Notes under the pieces: model-generated | The model's input: the letters and a program-made list of their open reading frames with translations, nothing else | Told to the model about the DNA's origin: nothing | Database searches by the model: none | Assembly: GCA_001941065.1 (NCBI GenBank) | Contig: MSHJ01000013.1 | Location: 1 to 64,000 of the forward strand | DNA: 64,000 nucleotides | DNA from: Alistipes sp. Zagget8 | GTDB lineage: Bacteria > Bacteroidota > Bacteroidia > Bacteroidales > Rikenellaceae | Direction: 5' to 3' | Shown: positions 1-9,528 of the stretch, one piece after another | Numbering within the stretch: the stretch's first letter is position 1 | Layout: each line of letters opens with the position of its first letter | Position numbers and translations under genes: made by a program

Positions 1-429
1 GGCCTCGAGACCCTCTCGCTGCGCGTGAAGCACCAGGTGGAGTCAGCGCGGAAACTGGCCGAATACTGCCGCTGCCATCCCAAGGTGGAGCGCGTCAGCT
101 TCGTGGGATTCGACACGCACCCGAGCCATGAGAACGCCCGCAAATACTACCGCTTCGGCTCTTCGGCGGTCTTCACCATCGAACTCAAGGGCACGCTCGA
201 AAGCACCGTGCGCTTCGTCGAGTCGCTCCGGCTGGCAGCCAATATGGTCATGATCGGCGATTCGATCACCGTCGTGACCCATCCGGCCTCTACGACCCAC
301 AAACAGCTCAACGACGCCGACCTTGCGGCGGCGGGCGTGACGCCCACGCTGCTGCGCATCTCGCTCGGACTGGAGAACGCCGACGACATCATCGAGGATT
401 TCGAACAGGCCTTTGCACAGATCGGATAA
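1..429 (+). CDS. metY: O-acetylhomoserine aminocarboxypropyltransferase / Cys-Met metabolism PLP enzyme, C-terminal part (5' end outside window)
   Basis: Open frame from base 1; ...SSAVFTIELKG...VESLRLAANMVMIGDSITVVTHPASTTHKQL...GVTPTLLRISLGLENADDIIEDFEQA is typical of the Cys/Met-metabolism PLP family C-terminus; followed directly by metX. Confidence 0.9.
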   Translation, partial: GLETLSLRVKHQVESARKLAEYCRCHPKVERVSFVGFDTHPSHENARKYYRFGSSAVFTIELKGTLESTVRFVESLRLAANMVMIGDSITVVTHPASTTHKQLNDADLAAAGVTPTLLRISLGLENADDIIEDFEQAFAQIG

Positions 430-1442
430 TGGAGCCACAGCTATACATAGCCCCCGGGCCTTTCGAACTGGAAACGGGCCACATGCTGCCGGAACTGCGA
501 ATCGCCTACCACACCTACGGCACGATGAACGCCGCGAAGGACAATGTGGTGTGGGTCTGCCACGCGCTGACGGCCAATTCCGACGTCGCCGACTGGTGGC
601 CCCACACGGTTGAGGCAGGACGGTTCCTCGACCCCGCACGGCATTTCGTCGTCTGCGCCAACATCATCGGTTCGCATTACGGCACGACGGGCCCCCTGCA
701 CGTCAATCCCGCGACGGGAAAGCCTTGGTATAAGGCTTTCCCGCCGTTCACGATCCGCGACATCGTCCGGGCGCACCGGCTGCTGGCCGACGCCCTCGGC
801 ATCGGACGCATCGGAACGCTGGTAGGCAGTTCGGTCGGCGGGTTTCAGGCCGTGGAATGGGCCGTCACGGAGCCCGGGCGGATCGAACGGCTGGCGCTGA
901 TCGCCACCGACGCCAAGGCGTCGCCCTGGGCCATCGCCATCGACGAAACGCAGCGTATGGCCATCGAGGCCGACACGACCTTCGGGGAGCCGCGCGACGA
1001 CGCGGGCATGAAGGGCCTTGCAGCGGCCCGGGCCATCGGCCTGCTGAGTTACCGCGGTCCCGAGGGCTACAACCTCACCCAGCAGGACTACGGGGAGGCT
1101 CCCGCGGTGCACCGGGCCTGCACCTACCAGCAGTATCAGGGCGAAAAGCTCTGCCGCCGTTACAACGCCTATTCCTATTACGCGATTCTGAACGCTTTCG
1201 ACACCCACGACGCGGGGCGCGGACGGGGCGGGGTGGAGCGGGCCCTGGCGGGCATCGAGGCCCGCACGCTGGTCGTCGGCATCACCACCGACATTATCTT
1301 CACCCCGGCTGAGATGCGGCGCCTGCACGCGATGATCCCGGGCAGCGTCTACCACGAAATCGACTCGCCGTTCGGCCACGACGGATTCCTCGTGGAATAC
1401 GAACAACTGAACGACATACTGTTACCGTTTATGGAAAACTAA
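429..1442 (+). CDS. metX: homoserine O-acetyltransferase (alpha/beta hydrolase fold)
   Basis: 337 aa; ELRIAYHTYGTMN, VGSSVGGFQAVEWA, C-terminal DSPFGHDGFLVE; overlaps the metY stop by 1 nt. Confidence 0.93.
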   Translation: MEPQLYIAPGPFELETGHMLPELRIAYHTYGTMNAAKDNVVWVCHALTANSDVADWWPHTVEAGRFLDPARHFVVCANIIGSHYGTTGPLHVNPATGKPWYKAFPPFTIRDIVRAHRLLADALGIGRIGTLVGSSVGGFQAVEWAVTEPGRIERLALIATDAKASPWAIAIDETQRMAIEADTTFGEPRDDAGMKGLAAARAIGLLSYRGPEGYNLTQQDYGEAPAVHRACTYQQYQGEKLCRRYNAYSYYAILNAFDTHDAGRGRGGVERALAGIEARTLVVGITTDIIFTPAEMRRLHAMIPGSVYHEIDSPFGHDGFLVEYEQLNDILLPFMEN

Positions 1443-1455
1443 AACCAATATACCT

Positions 1456-2664
1456 ATGACCAAGATTAAAATCGGACTGTTCGGATTCGGCGTCGTCGGG
1501 CAGGGCATCTATGAAGTGGTGCGCAAATCGAAGAACGCCCACGCCGAGATTGTGAAAATCTGCGTCCGCGACCCCAAAAAGCCGCGGAAAATCGACGTGG
1601 ACCCGTCGCTTTTCACCACCTCGGTCGACGAAATCCTCGACAACCCCAGCATCAACCTGGTCGTCGAGGTCATCGACGACGCCAAAGCGGCCTACGACAT
1701 CGTGAAACGGGCCCTGCTGCGGGGCATTCCCGTCGTGTCGGGCAGCAAGACGATGCTGGCCCGCAACCTCCCGGAGCTGATCGAGATTCAGAAAACCCGC
1801 AACGTGGCGCTGCTCTACGACGCCTCGTCGTGCGGCTCTATCCCGGTGATACGCAACCTCGAGGAGTACTACGACAACGACCTGCTGCTGGAGGTGAAGG
1901 GTATTCTGAACGGCTCGTCGAACTACATCCTCTCGCGCGTCTTCGACCACAAGGATTCCTATGCCAACGCATTGGCGCAGGCGCAGGCGCTGGGCTTTGC
2001 CGAGAGCGACCCGTCGTTCGACATCGAGGGCTACGATTCGCTGTTCAAACTGGTCATCATCACGGTGCACGCCCTGGGAACCTACGTCGCCCCGGACCGC
2101 ATCTTCACCTACGGCATCTCGACAATCCACGACTCGGACATCCAGTATGCCCGCGAAAAAAACGTGAAAATCAAGCTGGTGGCCCAGGTGGTGAAGGTGA
2201 GCGACAAGCATTTCACGATGTTCGTCATGCCGGAATTCGTGACGCCCGCCAAGTACATTTACAGCGTCGACGACGAGTACAACGGCGTGGTGATCCGCGG
2301 CGAATGCTACGACCGTCAGTTTATGTTCGGCAAGGGCGCGGGAAGCCTGCCCACGGCATCGTCGATCCTGAGCGACATCATGGCGCGGCTGAACAACTAC
2401 CGCTACGAGTACAAGAAGATGAATTACATCGAGAAACCCGACTACACGACGGACATCACGCTGAAGATATACGCCCGCTACACGGAGACCGACGTGCAGA
2501 AAATCCTGAATTTCTCGAAGATTCACGAACAGTTCACGAGCGACGAGAGCAATTACGTGATCGGCGACATCCTGCTGAGCGAACTGCTCGAAAAGCGGTC
2601 GCAGCTCTCGGGCAAAGATGTCTTCCTGGCGAACATCCCGATCTTTTTCCTGAACCGCGATTAA
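1456..2664 (+). CDS. hom: homoserine dehydrogenase
   Basis: 402 aa; N-terminal GLFGFGVVGQGIYEVV, KGILNGSSNYILSR, DPSFDIEGYDSLFKLVI. Confidence 0.9.
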   Translation: MTKIKIGLFGFGVVGQGIYEVVRKSKNAHAEIVKICVRDPKKPRKIDVDPSLFTTSVDEILDNPSINLVVEVIDDAKAAYDIVKRALLRGIPVVSGSKTMLARNLPELIEIQKTRNVALLYDASSCGSIPVIRNLEEYYDNDLLLEVKGILNGSSNYILSRVFDHKDSYANALAQAQALGFAESDPSFDIEGYDSLFKLVIITVHALGTYVAPDRIFTYGISTIHDSDIQYAREKNVKIKLVAQVVKVSDKHFTMFVMPEFVTPAKYIYSVDDEYNGVVIRGECYDRQFMFGKGAGSLPTASSILSDIMARLNNYRYEYKKMNYIEKPDYTTDITLKIYARYTETDVQKILNFSKIHEQFTSDESNYVIGDILLSELLEKRSQLSGKDVFLANIPIFFLNRD

Positions 2665-2671
2665 TACGAAT

Positions 2672-2703
2672 GAGGTCCCGCTTCCGGCGGGACCTCTTGT
2701 TTT
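2672..2703 (+). terminator. Rho-independent terminator after hom
   Basis: gaggtcccgc-ttccg-gcgggacctc hairpin followed by ttgtttt. Confidence 0.75.
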
Positions 2704-4028
2704 CAGTCTTTCACGCAACGCAACGGCTGGCCGAATTCGACCGATACGTCCTTTACCACGGGATCGGAATCGCTCGCATAGACGAGACTGCGGCAGCGGT
2801 CGCCGGAAAGGTCGCCGCCCATCAGGTAGCCTTTCGAAAGATCGCCCGGTTTGTTTGTTCCATCGGCCACGATCTGATAACCCGCATAGGTAAAGAAATC
2901 GGCAGGGCGTTCGGCGCTCGCAACCAGCGACTGAAAATCGGCCGCGGTGGGAATATGCCACCCGGCGGGACAAATACCCTGCACAGGCGTACTGCCGCCC
3001 GCTGCAGCGCCGTTCGTCGCTGTTGCATAATTATACAGCATATCCCGGGATTGCGTGTCTTGGGAGGGCCAAATCCCCGCGCCTTGAGTCGCTCCCGGAG
3101 GAGCATAGCGCAGGTTTTCGGCCATCCACACCCGTCCGTCGATCTTCACCGTCGGGTAGGTCTCACCCTCGTAAACTAGCTCCCCGGCGTCGGGATCGGC
3201 ATCGCCGCCACCGCCGCCGTCGAGCGACCCGCCGTCACCCCAGTCGCTGATATCGCCGCTCAGCGAAACGGAAATTTCGGTATTGGTCACCGTGACCGAC
3301 ATATCGTATTGCTTGCCGCTTTCGAGCAGCGCAGAGGGAATGGTTTTGCTGAGGCTATTGCCGTCGGTCGTTCCGATCGTAACGGTCAGCGCCGCCTGCT
3401 GGGGCACGAGCACAACACGGTAGGAGGCACCGGCCGTCACCTCGAAGGCCCGGACCTCCGCCGCCACGGCCCCTGCCTTCGCCGCGGCTGTCGGCACGGT
3501 GAGGTCCACGGTCGCCGTCGGTACAAGCCCGCCTATGGCCACGGAGGAGACCACCGCATCGGAATTGTTCGTCACGACGACGGTCAGTTGCGACATCAGG
3601 TGGTAAAAGAGCATGCCCACCGGGGCGCTGCCGGGCGTCACATCCCGCGTCACGGCCCCCAGCAGGTCCGAGGAGGCGCATCCGCCAGTCTGGTCCACCG
3701 CCACAGAGAACTCCGCGGGCACCCCCGCCTCCGAATAGGGATAGTAGGCCGTGAGGGTCGATTTCGCATTCAGGTCGCTGTACCACAGCAGTCCCGAACC
3801 CGAGAAAGCCGAACCTTCGTAGGTCATCGGATGGTTTGCAACATAGGTTTCCGCCCCTTTGAGGATGGTCAGTCCGACACGGTCCCCGGTATCGAAATGG
3901 AGTCCCGTCACACGGGTTTTGATCGTCGGGGCAATCATTACGGCGGGATGCCCGTCCCGTTTATCCGCACATCCGGACGCGGCGGCGAGGCTTGCAGCCA
4001 AAACAGCAGCGAGTAAAACTTTGTTCAT
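2703..4028 (-). CDS. fimbrillin-family / FISUMP-domain lipoprotein
   Basis: 441 aa; lipobox ...AAASGCADK; fimbrillin-like N-terminal half; C-terminal YPTVKIDGRVWMAENLRYAPPG...NYATA...GICPAGWHIPTAADFQSLV...LRCVKD is FISUMP-like. Confidence 0.8.
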   Translation of the reverse strand: MNKVLLAAVLAASLAAASGCADKRDGHPAVMIAPTIKTRVTGLHFDTGDRVGLTILKGAETYVANHPMTYEGSAFSGSGLLWYSDLNAKSTLTAYYPYSEAGVPAEFSVAVDQTGGCASSDLLGAVTRDVTPGSAPVGMLFYHLMSQLTVVVTNNSDAVVSSVAIGGLVPTATVDLTVPTAAAKAGAVAAEVRAFEVTAGASYRVVLVPQQAALTVTIGTTDGNSLSKTIPSALLESGKQYDMSVTVTNTEISVSLSGDISDWGDGGSLDGGGGGDADPDAGELVYEGETYPTVKIDGRVWMAENLRYAPPGATQGAGIWPSQDTQSRDMLYNYATATNGAAAGGSTPVQGICPAGWHIPTAADFQSLVASAERPADFFTYAGYQIVADGTNKPGDLSKGYLMGGDLSGDRCRSLVYASDSDPVVKDVSVEFGQPLRCVKD

Positions 4029-4103
4029 AACATAAAACGTTTATTTGTTTGCAACTAATTAATACAAAAATAAAACTTTTTATGTTATTTCAAAGTCTGC
4101 CGA

Positions 4104-5306
4104 TTAGTTTTTATAATACGATTCGTCGAGTCCCAATGTGAAATTCCCGCGGCGGCGCCAGGTGATGACAGCCACGATAAGCACCAGCGCGGCGTTGAAG
4201 AAAAACGGGAAACGGTCACTGTGGGTGTGGAACAGGTGCCGGAAGAGGTCCACGATAAAGGGGCAGACCATCACGGCCAGATAATTCATCGCCATGACGA
4301 ACGACAGCGCGAGGGTCGCCGAGCGGGGTGGGGCGATGGTGGCGGCCTTGTCGTAAACGACGGGCTGCATCACCCCGTATCCGAATCCCGTGAGCAGGGC
4401 CCCGACGACGAGCATCGCCTTGTCGCGGAAAATCCCGACGCACAGCAGCCCCGCGCAGACCAGCCCCAGCGACACGAGGTTGACATTCTGTTTCAGCAGG
4501 CCGATCACCTTGTCGATAAAGAGCCCCGGGAGCATGATCGCCAGAAAGAACAGCGAAATCAGCACCCCCGAAAACGAGCTGTCGATCTTGTAGTCGTCGA
4601 CCAGAAACGAGGCGTAGAACGCCACGGCCAGCACGGCATAGGTGGCGAAGAAATAGAACGCCATCAGCCCTGCCAGCTTGCCGCGGTCGATACGCTTGTG
4701 GCGCAGCTGGATGCTCTGCTCGGGTTCGGGGTCCGAACGCCGCCGTTTGAGGAAGAACGAGAGCGCCAGCGAAATACCCGGCAGGGTGTAGACCAGAAAG
4801 GGGAGGTGCCAGTCGACATCGGCCAGGTAGCCCGTGACCACGGTGGCGATGACCAGCGTCAGGTTGTTGATTGCCGAGCTGTAACCCAGCTGCCGGACGC
4901 GGTAGTCGCCCGTGAAATAATCGACGATCAGGCCCGTCGAAAGGGGAATGACCATGCCGGCCCCGATGCCGAGAATGCAGCTGATGACAATCAGCCACGT
5001 CATGCTGCGGGCGAAAAGACACGCCACGCCGCTCAGGAAGAAAATCGAAAGCCCGACGGTCAGGATCGTGAGTTTGTCGCGGCCTTCGGAGAGTTTTCCC
5101 GAGAGCAGCACGAAGGGAATAATCAGCAGCGAGGGCAGCGACGTGAGCATCTGTATCTCGAGGTCGGTGACCTTGGGAAACACCTTGTTCAGGTCGCCCA
5201 GAATGGGGGATATGGCCAGTCCGGGCAGCGACGCGATGGCCGACACGGACCAGATAGCCAGCAGGACGACGAGCGATACGGAGCCTTTTCCTGTTTTGAT
5301 TTTCAT
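4104..5306 (-). CDS. MFS transporter
   Basis: 400 aa, about 12 hydrophobic helices; LSGKLSEGRDKLTILTVGLSIF loop motif. Confidence 0.85.
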   Translation of the reverse strand: MKIKTGKGSVSLVVLLAIWSVSAIASLPGLAISPILGDLNKVFPKVTDLEIQMLTSLPSLLIIPFVLLSGKLSEGRDKLTILTVGLSIFFLSGVACLFARSMTWLIVISCILGIGAGMVIPLSTGLIVDYFTGDYRVRQLGYSSAINNLTLVIATVVTGYLADVDWHLPFLVYTLPGISLALSFFLKRRRSDPEPEQSIQLRHKRIDRGKLAGLMAFYFFATYAVLAVAFYASFLVDDYKIDSSFSGVLISLFFLAIMLPGLFIDKVIGLLKQNVNLVSLGLVCAGLLCVGIFRDKAMLVVGALLTGFGYGVMQPVVYDKAATIAPPRSATLALSFVMAMNYLAVMVCPFIVDLFRHLFHTHSDRFPFFFNAALVLIVAVITWRRRGNFTLGLDESYYKN

Positions 5307-5405
5307 GGCCGGGGATTTTTAGTATCCCGCCCCGCAACAGTTATACCAAACAAAACGGGCCGGCAACATGGCCGGCCCGACGGTTGGGTTTCTTCGTAAG
5401 TTTGG

Positions 5406-6872
5406 TTATTCCACTCGCACGCAGCGCACCTGCATACCGTTGGCGCGATACTGCGGCGTATTGTTCTCGAGGCCGCTGTTTGCCGGGTTGCTCTTGTCGA
5501 ACCAGAAATAGAGGGCCGAGGATTTCGTTCCGGTAGCCGTCCCGGTCGTCCAGTAATACCCGACCCAGGGCTGGTTGTAGAGGGCTGAACTGCGAACCTG
5601 CTTGTCAATGGGCGTCGGATAAAAATTCTGGATGCTGCCGCCTCCCTGGGTGTCATCCTCCTGGATATGCCGGTAGATGCGGCGTCCCGCGCCGATAAAG
5701 AGCGACGGCCCACTGCCGGGACCATCCAGCGTCCAGCCGAATTTGTCGGCATCGCCCGCCTCGGGGGTATTTTGGATGGACAAATGGTCGTAAGCCGCCG
5801 AAGGAGCCACACGCCAGCCGTAGGGGCAGGGGTCGTTGACAGTCTTGGTATCGCTCCACAGATCGTCGGAATGGGCGCTCCACAGCCAGTCGTACTCCGA
5901 GTCGGAGACACCTACGATAAACGTCAGCGGATTCTGCACGGCGTAATCCATCGTTCCCGCGTCAGCACTCGAAACCTCCGTCTTCATGTAGACACGGCTG
6001 CCGCCGCCGTTATACATGCTGGCCGATGCGCCGTTGGCAGCGTTGTACGAGCTCGGGCCGATGAACGGGTCCTTGCGGCCCCACTGGTAATAGAGTCCGT
6101 AGGAGGCGAGGATATTCTCCTGCGTCGAGTTATCGTTATTCAGCGCACCGAGGTTGCGGCTCATCATCGTATACTCATTGAACAGCATGCTCGTACCATC
6201 GGGATCGTAGTTCGTGGCCCAGATATGCCAGCTCCACATCAGCGTGCCGCCGGCGTCGTAGGCGCCGATCACGGCGTTGCCCTCCTTGATCTTCTCGTCG
6301 TCGTCGCTGTCGGCCCCCACGTAGAACGACACCTTGCCGTCCTCCCGGAGTTCCGTATACTGAATCAGCCCCGACTTGCTCTGCCACACGACATCCACCG
6401 AAGCCGGGAGCACCGCCATAACGTCACCCCGATGCATGGCGCTGATCAGGTAGTTGGTTTCGGGCTTGTTGACGATATAGCTGTTGGCGGGCTTTTCGCT
6501 CAGGTCTTCGCCGTTGACCACACCCACGAAGAGCGTCGCCGAGACCGACGAACCGCCCTTGGGCGAGCCGGCCAGCACCACCGAACCGGTCTTGACCTCG
6601 TCGTCGTCGAAAGACGCGGGGGCCGTAATCGTCAGGGTCTGGGTCGCAACGTCGATCGTCGGTTCAGACCAGCCCGTAGGTTTGTTGGTCACCGAGAGAT
6701 TCTGGAGGTTGACGGACTTGAAGCCCACCGTTACGGTCTGTCCCGCCGACAGGAATACGGCCGGGGAGTCGAACGAGAGACTGCCCGACTCCTTGTCCTT
6801 GCTGCACGAAGCGAAAAATACGATGGCCGCGACAGCGCAAACCAACCCTGCGAATCTTTTCATATAGCTCAT
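5406..6872 (-). CDS. surface lipoprotein with FISUMP-like C-terminus
   Basis: 488 aa; lipobox FFASCSKD; NLGALNNDNSTQENILASYGLYYQWGRKDPFIGPS...CPYGWRVAPSAAYDHL...YRANGMQVRCVRVE, similar to the C-terminus of the protein at 52235-54202. Confidence 0.75.
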   Translation of the reverse strand: MSYMKRFAGLVCAVAAIVFFASCSKDKESGSLSFDSPAVFLSAGQTVTVGFKSVNLQNLSVTNKPTGWSEPTIDVATQTLTITAPASFDDDEVKTGSVVLAGSPKGGSSVSATLFVGVVNGEDLSEKPANSYIVNKPETNYLISAMHRGDVMAVLPASVDVVWQSKSGLIQYTELREDGKVSFYVGADSDDDEKIKEGNAVIGAYDAGGTLMWSWHIWATNYDPDGTSMLFNEYTMMSRNLGALNNDNSTQENILASYGLYYQWGRKDPFIGPSSYNAANGASASMYNGGGSRVYMKTEVSSADAGTMDYAVQNPLTFIVGVSDSEYDWLWSAHSDDLWSDTKTVNDPCPYGWRVAPSAAYDHLSIQNTPEAGDADKFGWTLDGPGSGPSLFIGAGRRIYRHIQEDDTQGGGSIQNFYPTPIDKQVRSSALYNQPWVGYYWTTGTATGTKSSALYFWFDKSNPANSGLENNTPQYRANGMQVRCVRVE

Positions 6873-7096
6873 TTTATCTTATTTCAGTTTCAAAATCAGT
6901 TGCAAAGATAATAAAAATCGGCCGGCTGCAAAACCGAATCGCGCACGGTCCGGCAAAACTTTCCGCCCTCCAAAAGTGCCGTTATGGCACCAAAGATACC
7001 AAAAAGCGGGATAATTCCTACAAGCCCGTCCCAAATAATTGCATTTGGGAACAATTATTGCCACTGGTTCACTAACGAATCAGAAACGCATATAGT

Positions 7097-7865
7097 ATGT
7101 CGAAATTGAAAATCGAGACGGGAAGTTCCCCCGCCGGGGAACGCTTCAGCATCACCGTGACCGAAAAAAGGGCCCTATCTGGTCTACGGACGTCCGCCGC
7201 TGGCCGAGCAGTTTATCATGCCCAACGAGAACAACGAGAGCTGGTATTTCCAGGAGGGCCGCCACTTTTCGACCGAGGCCGAACCCACGGCGCTCTGCCG
7301 CTGCGGGGCGTCGCAGCGCAAGCCCTACTGCGACGGGAGCCACGAAAAGGCCATGTGGGACCCGACCCTCACGGCACACTCCGAGCCGCTGCTCGACAGG
7401 GCCGAGGTGATCGAAGGCGGCACGCTCGAAATGACCGACAATCCCAAATACTGCGTCTTCGCACGTTTCTGCCACCCGGAGGGCGACGCATGGACGCTCA
7501 CCGAGCAGTCGTCCGACCCCGAAGCCCGCCGGATGGCGATCCGCGAAGCGTCGATGTGCCCCAGCGGCCGGCTCACGGCATGGGACAAAAGTTCGGGAAA
7601 GCCCTTCGAATTCCGCTTCGAGCCCAGCCTCGGACTAATCGAGGACGTCACCATCGGCAGCAGCGGCGGGCCGTGGATTCGCGGCGGCATCGCCCTGCGG
7701 CGCGAGACGGGCAAAACCTACGAGATACGCAACCGTGTGGTCGTCTGCCGCTGCGGACAGTCGGCAAACAAGCCCTACTGCGACGGCACGCACGCCGCAA
7801 TCAAATGGCGCGACAACCTCGAAGGCGAGCCCGTCGGCGAGACGCTCCCCGAAGAGGTCTATTAA
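7097..7865 (+). pseudogene. CDGSH iron-sulfur domain protein (two CDGSH motifs) with an apparent +1 frameshift at an A6 run (7164-7169)
   Basis: Frame 7097 gives MSKLKIETGSSPAGERFSITVTEK; frame 7218 (open from ~7170) gives GPYLVYGRPPLAEQFIMPNENNESWYFQEGR...CRCGASQRKPYCDGSH...CRCGQSANKPYCDGTH. Removing one A joins them as ITVTEKGPYLVYGRPPL. Confidence 0.8.
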
Positions 7866-7871
7866 ACAAAA

Positions 7872-7902
7872 AGAGCCTTTCCCGCAGGAAAGGCTCTCTT
7901 TT
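7872..7902. terminator. bidirectional intrinsic terminator between convergent genes
   Basis: agagcctttcc-cgca-ggaaaggctct, A-run on one side and cttttttc on the other. Confidence 0.85.
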
Positions 7903-7907
7903 TTCGG

Positions 7908-9461
7908 TCACTCCATCGCTCCGCTCCGGGCGGCGGCTTCGATCCAGCAGTCGGCCATCCGGCGGTGGCAGGCAGGCGTGGGGTGGATGCCGTCCCACAC
8001 CCAGTAGGTCGCGTCACCGTTCGGCAGCGCCGTTTCGAGGCCGGCAACCAGCCGGTGAAAAGGCACGAGAGTGGCGCCGTAATCGGCGGCGACTCGTTCG
8101 ACCACCGCACAACAGCGTGCCAGCAACTGCTGGCGCAGGGGATAATATTCGCCCTGCAAACCTTCGGTGATCGCCCCGACGGGTGCAGCAAACGGTGTGC
8201 AGAGGAGGATTTTCAGGTCGGGATTCGCCCGCCGGGCCTCGTCGAGCAGGCGTCGGTAGGTCTTCTCCCAGCCTGCGAAATCGAAATCCGGCTTTTCGAC
8301 CGCCGCGCTGACCATCAGCCAGTGGAGGTAACGGCTCACGTCGTTCGTGCCGACCAGCACCGACAGCACGTCGGGACGCAGGTCCACGACATCCTCCTGC
8401 CAGCGGGCCGCGAGTTCATCGAGCGTATTGCCGCTCACGCCGCGGTTGAAAAACAGATAGCCCCGCTCGGGACGGTAGCCCTGGTAATACGAGGCGCACA
8501 AGTACATATAACCGCTGCCGTAGAGGTGGTTGCGGTCCGTGAGATTGCGCTCGGACGAGGGTTTGCCGTCACCCTTGCCCCAGTTACCGTCGGTAATCGA
8601 GTCGCCGATGAAGACCACCCGCCGTCCCGTTGCGACGGCCACCGCTTCCGGGGCCGCCTGCCGCTGGAAATAGCGGTGGAAAAAGAGCACCTGATAGGGG
8701 AGCGAGTTGGACCAGTAGGTGGAGTTGTGCTCCCCGGGGCGCGTCAGAAAATCGTGGCTCACGCCGCACTGCATCAGCTTTTCGTGCAGGTTCACATTCA
8801 CCTGATAGAAGAAATCCTGATAGCCGCAGTCGATTACGAGAGCCAACTCGCCGTCGCTGAGCTCATCCACCTGGTTGATGACCGTGTGCGCGTCCCAGCG
8901 TTCCGGATGCTGTTTCAGTTCGCCCAGCTGTTTTTTCATCTCCCACGAATCGGGGAAGGGCCGGATGTCCACGCCTCCCGAAGTCGAACCTGCGGCCCCG
9001 AAACGGTCTTTGTGGCGCAGGGCCGTCCACAGGGCACCGTGACCGCCCATCGAGAGGCCCGTGACGGCGCGTCCTTCACGCGAAGGGATCGTCCGGTAGT
9101 GGGCATCGATCCAGTCGGGAAACTCCTGCGACACGAAGGTTTCGAACTGCGACGAGGCGTCGAGGGGACTGTCCCAATACCAGCTGTTCTCACCGTCGGG
9201 GCAGGCGATGATCATGCCGTAAGCGTCGGCCAGCGGGCGCAGGTCCGTGACGTCACGCTGCCAGGTCATATACGAGCCGCTGTAACCGTGGAGCAGATAA
9301 AGGACGGGCATACGCTGCCCGACAGCGGCATCGGGCACCACGACCAGCGCCGGAATGTCGCGCTGCATCTTCGCGCTGAAAACCGCCACGGTGTCGATTC
9401 TTGCCGCCGAAACGGTCGCCGCGGCAAGGAGGAAGCAGAGAATCAAAAAGTATCTTTTCAT
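7908..9461 (-). CDS. two-domain hydrolase: N-terminal esterase-D/XynZ-type alpha/beta-hydrolase plus C-terminal SGNH/GDSL hydrolase
   Basis: 517 aa; signal peptide; LYLLHGYSGSYMTW, VTGLSMGGHGALW; then RVVFIGDSITDGNWGKG, LVGTNDVSR, VWDGIHPTPACHRRMAD. Confidence 0.88.
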   Translation of the reverse strand: MKRYFLILCFLLAAATVSAARIDTVAVFSAKMQRDIPALVVVPDAAVGQRMPVLYLLHGYSGSYMTWQRDVTDLRPLADAYGMIIACPDGENSWYWDSPLDASSQFETFVSQEFPDWIDAHYRTIPSREGRAVTGLSMGGHGALWTALRHKDRFGAAGSTSGGVDIRPFPDSWEMKKQLGELKQHPERWDAHTVINQVDELSDGELALVIDCGYQDFFYQVNVNLHEKLMQCGVSHDFLTRPGEHNSTYWSNSLPYQVLFFHRYFQRQAAPEAVAVATGRRVVFIGDSITDGNWGKGDGKPSSERNLTDRNHLYGSGYMYLCASYYQGYRPERGYLFFNRGVSGNTLDELAARWQEDVVDLRPDVLSVLVGTNDVSRYLHWLMVSAAVEKPDFDFAGWEKTYRRLLDEARRANPDLKILLCTPFAAPVGAITEGLQGEYYPLRQQLLARCCAVVERVAADYGATLVPFHRLVAGLETALPNGDATYWVWDGIHPTPACHRRMADCWIEAAARSGAME

Positions 9462-9528
9462 AGCGTTCGGAATATTTCACAAAAAAGGGCACGCACGACG
9501 CGCACCCCTGATAACAAATCCGTCCGGA

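Noticed and set aside
1429-2973. 514-aa minus-strand ORF
   Set aside because: Antisense to hom, which has clear family motifs; low-complexity mirror-frame translation.
7163-7172. A-AAA-AAG dnaX-like -1 slippery site in the CDGSH gene
   Set aside because: The required shift is +1, and the heptamer is not in the correct register.
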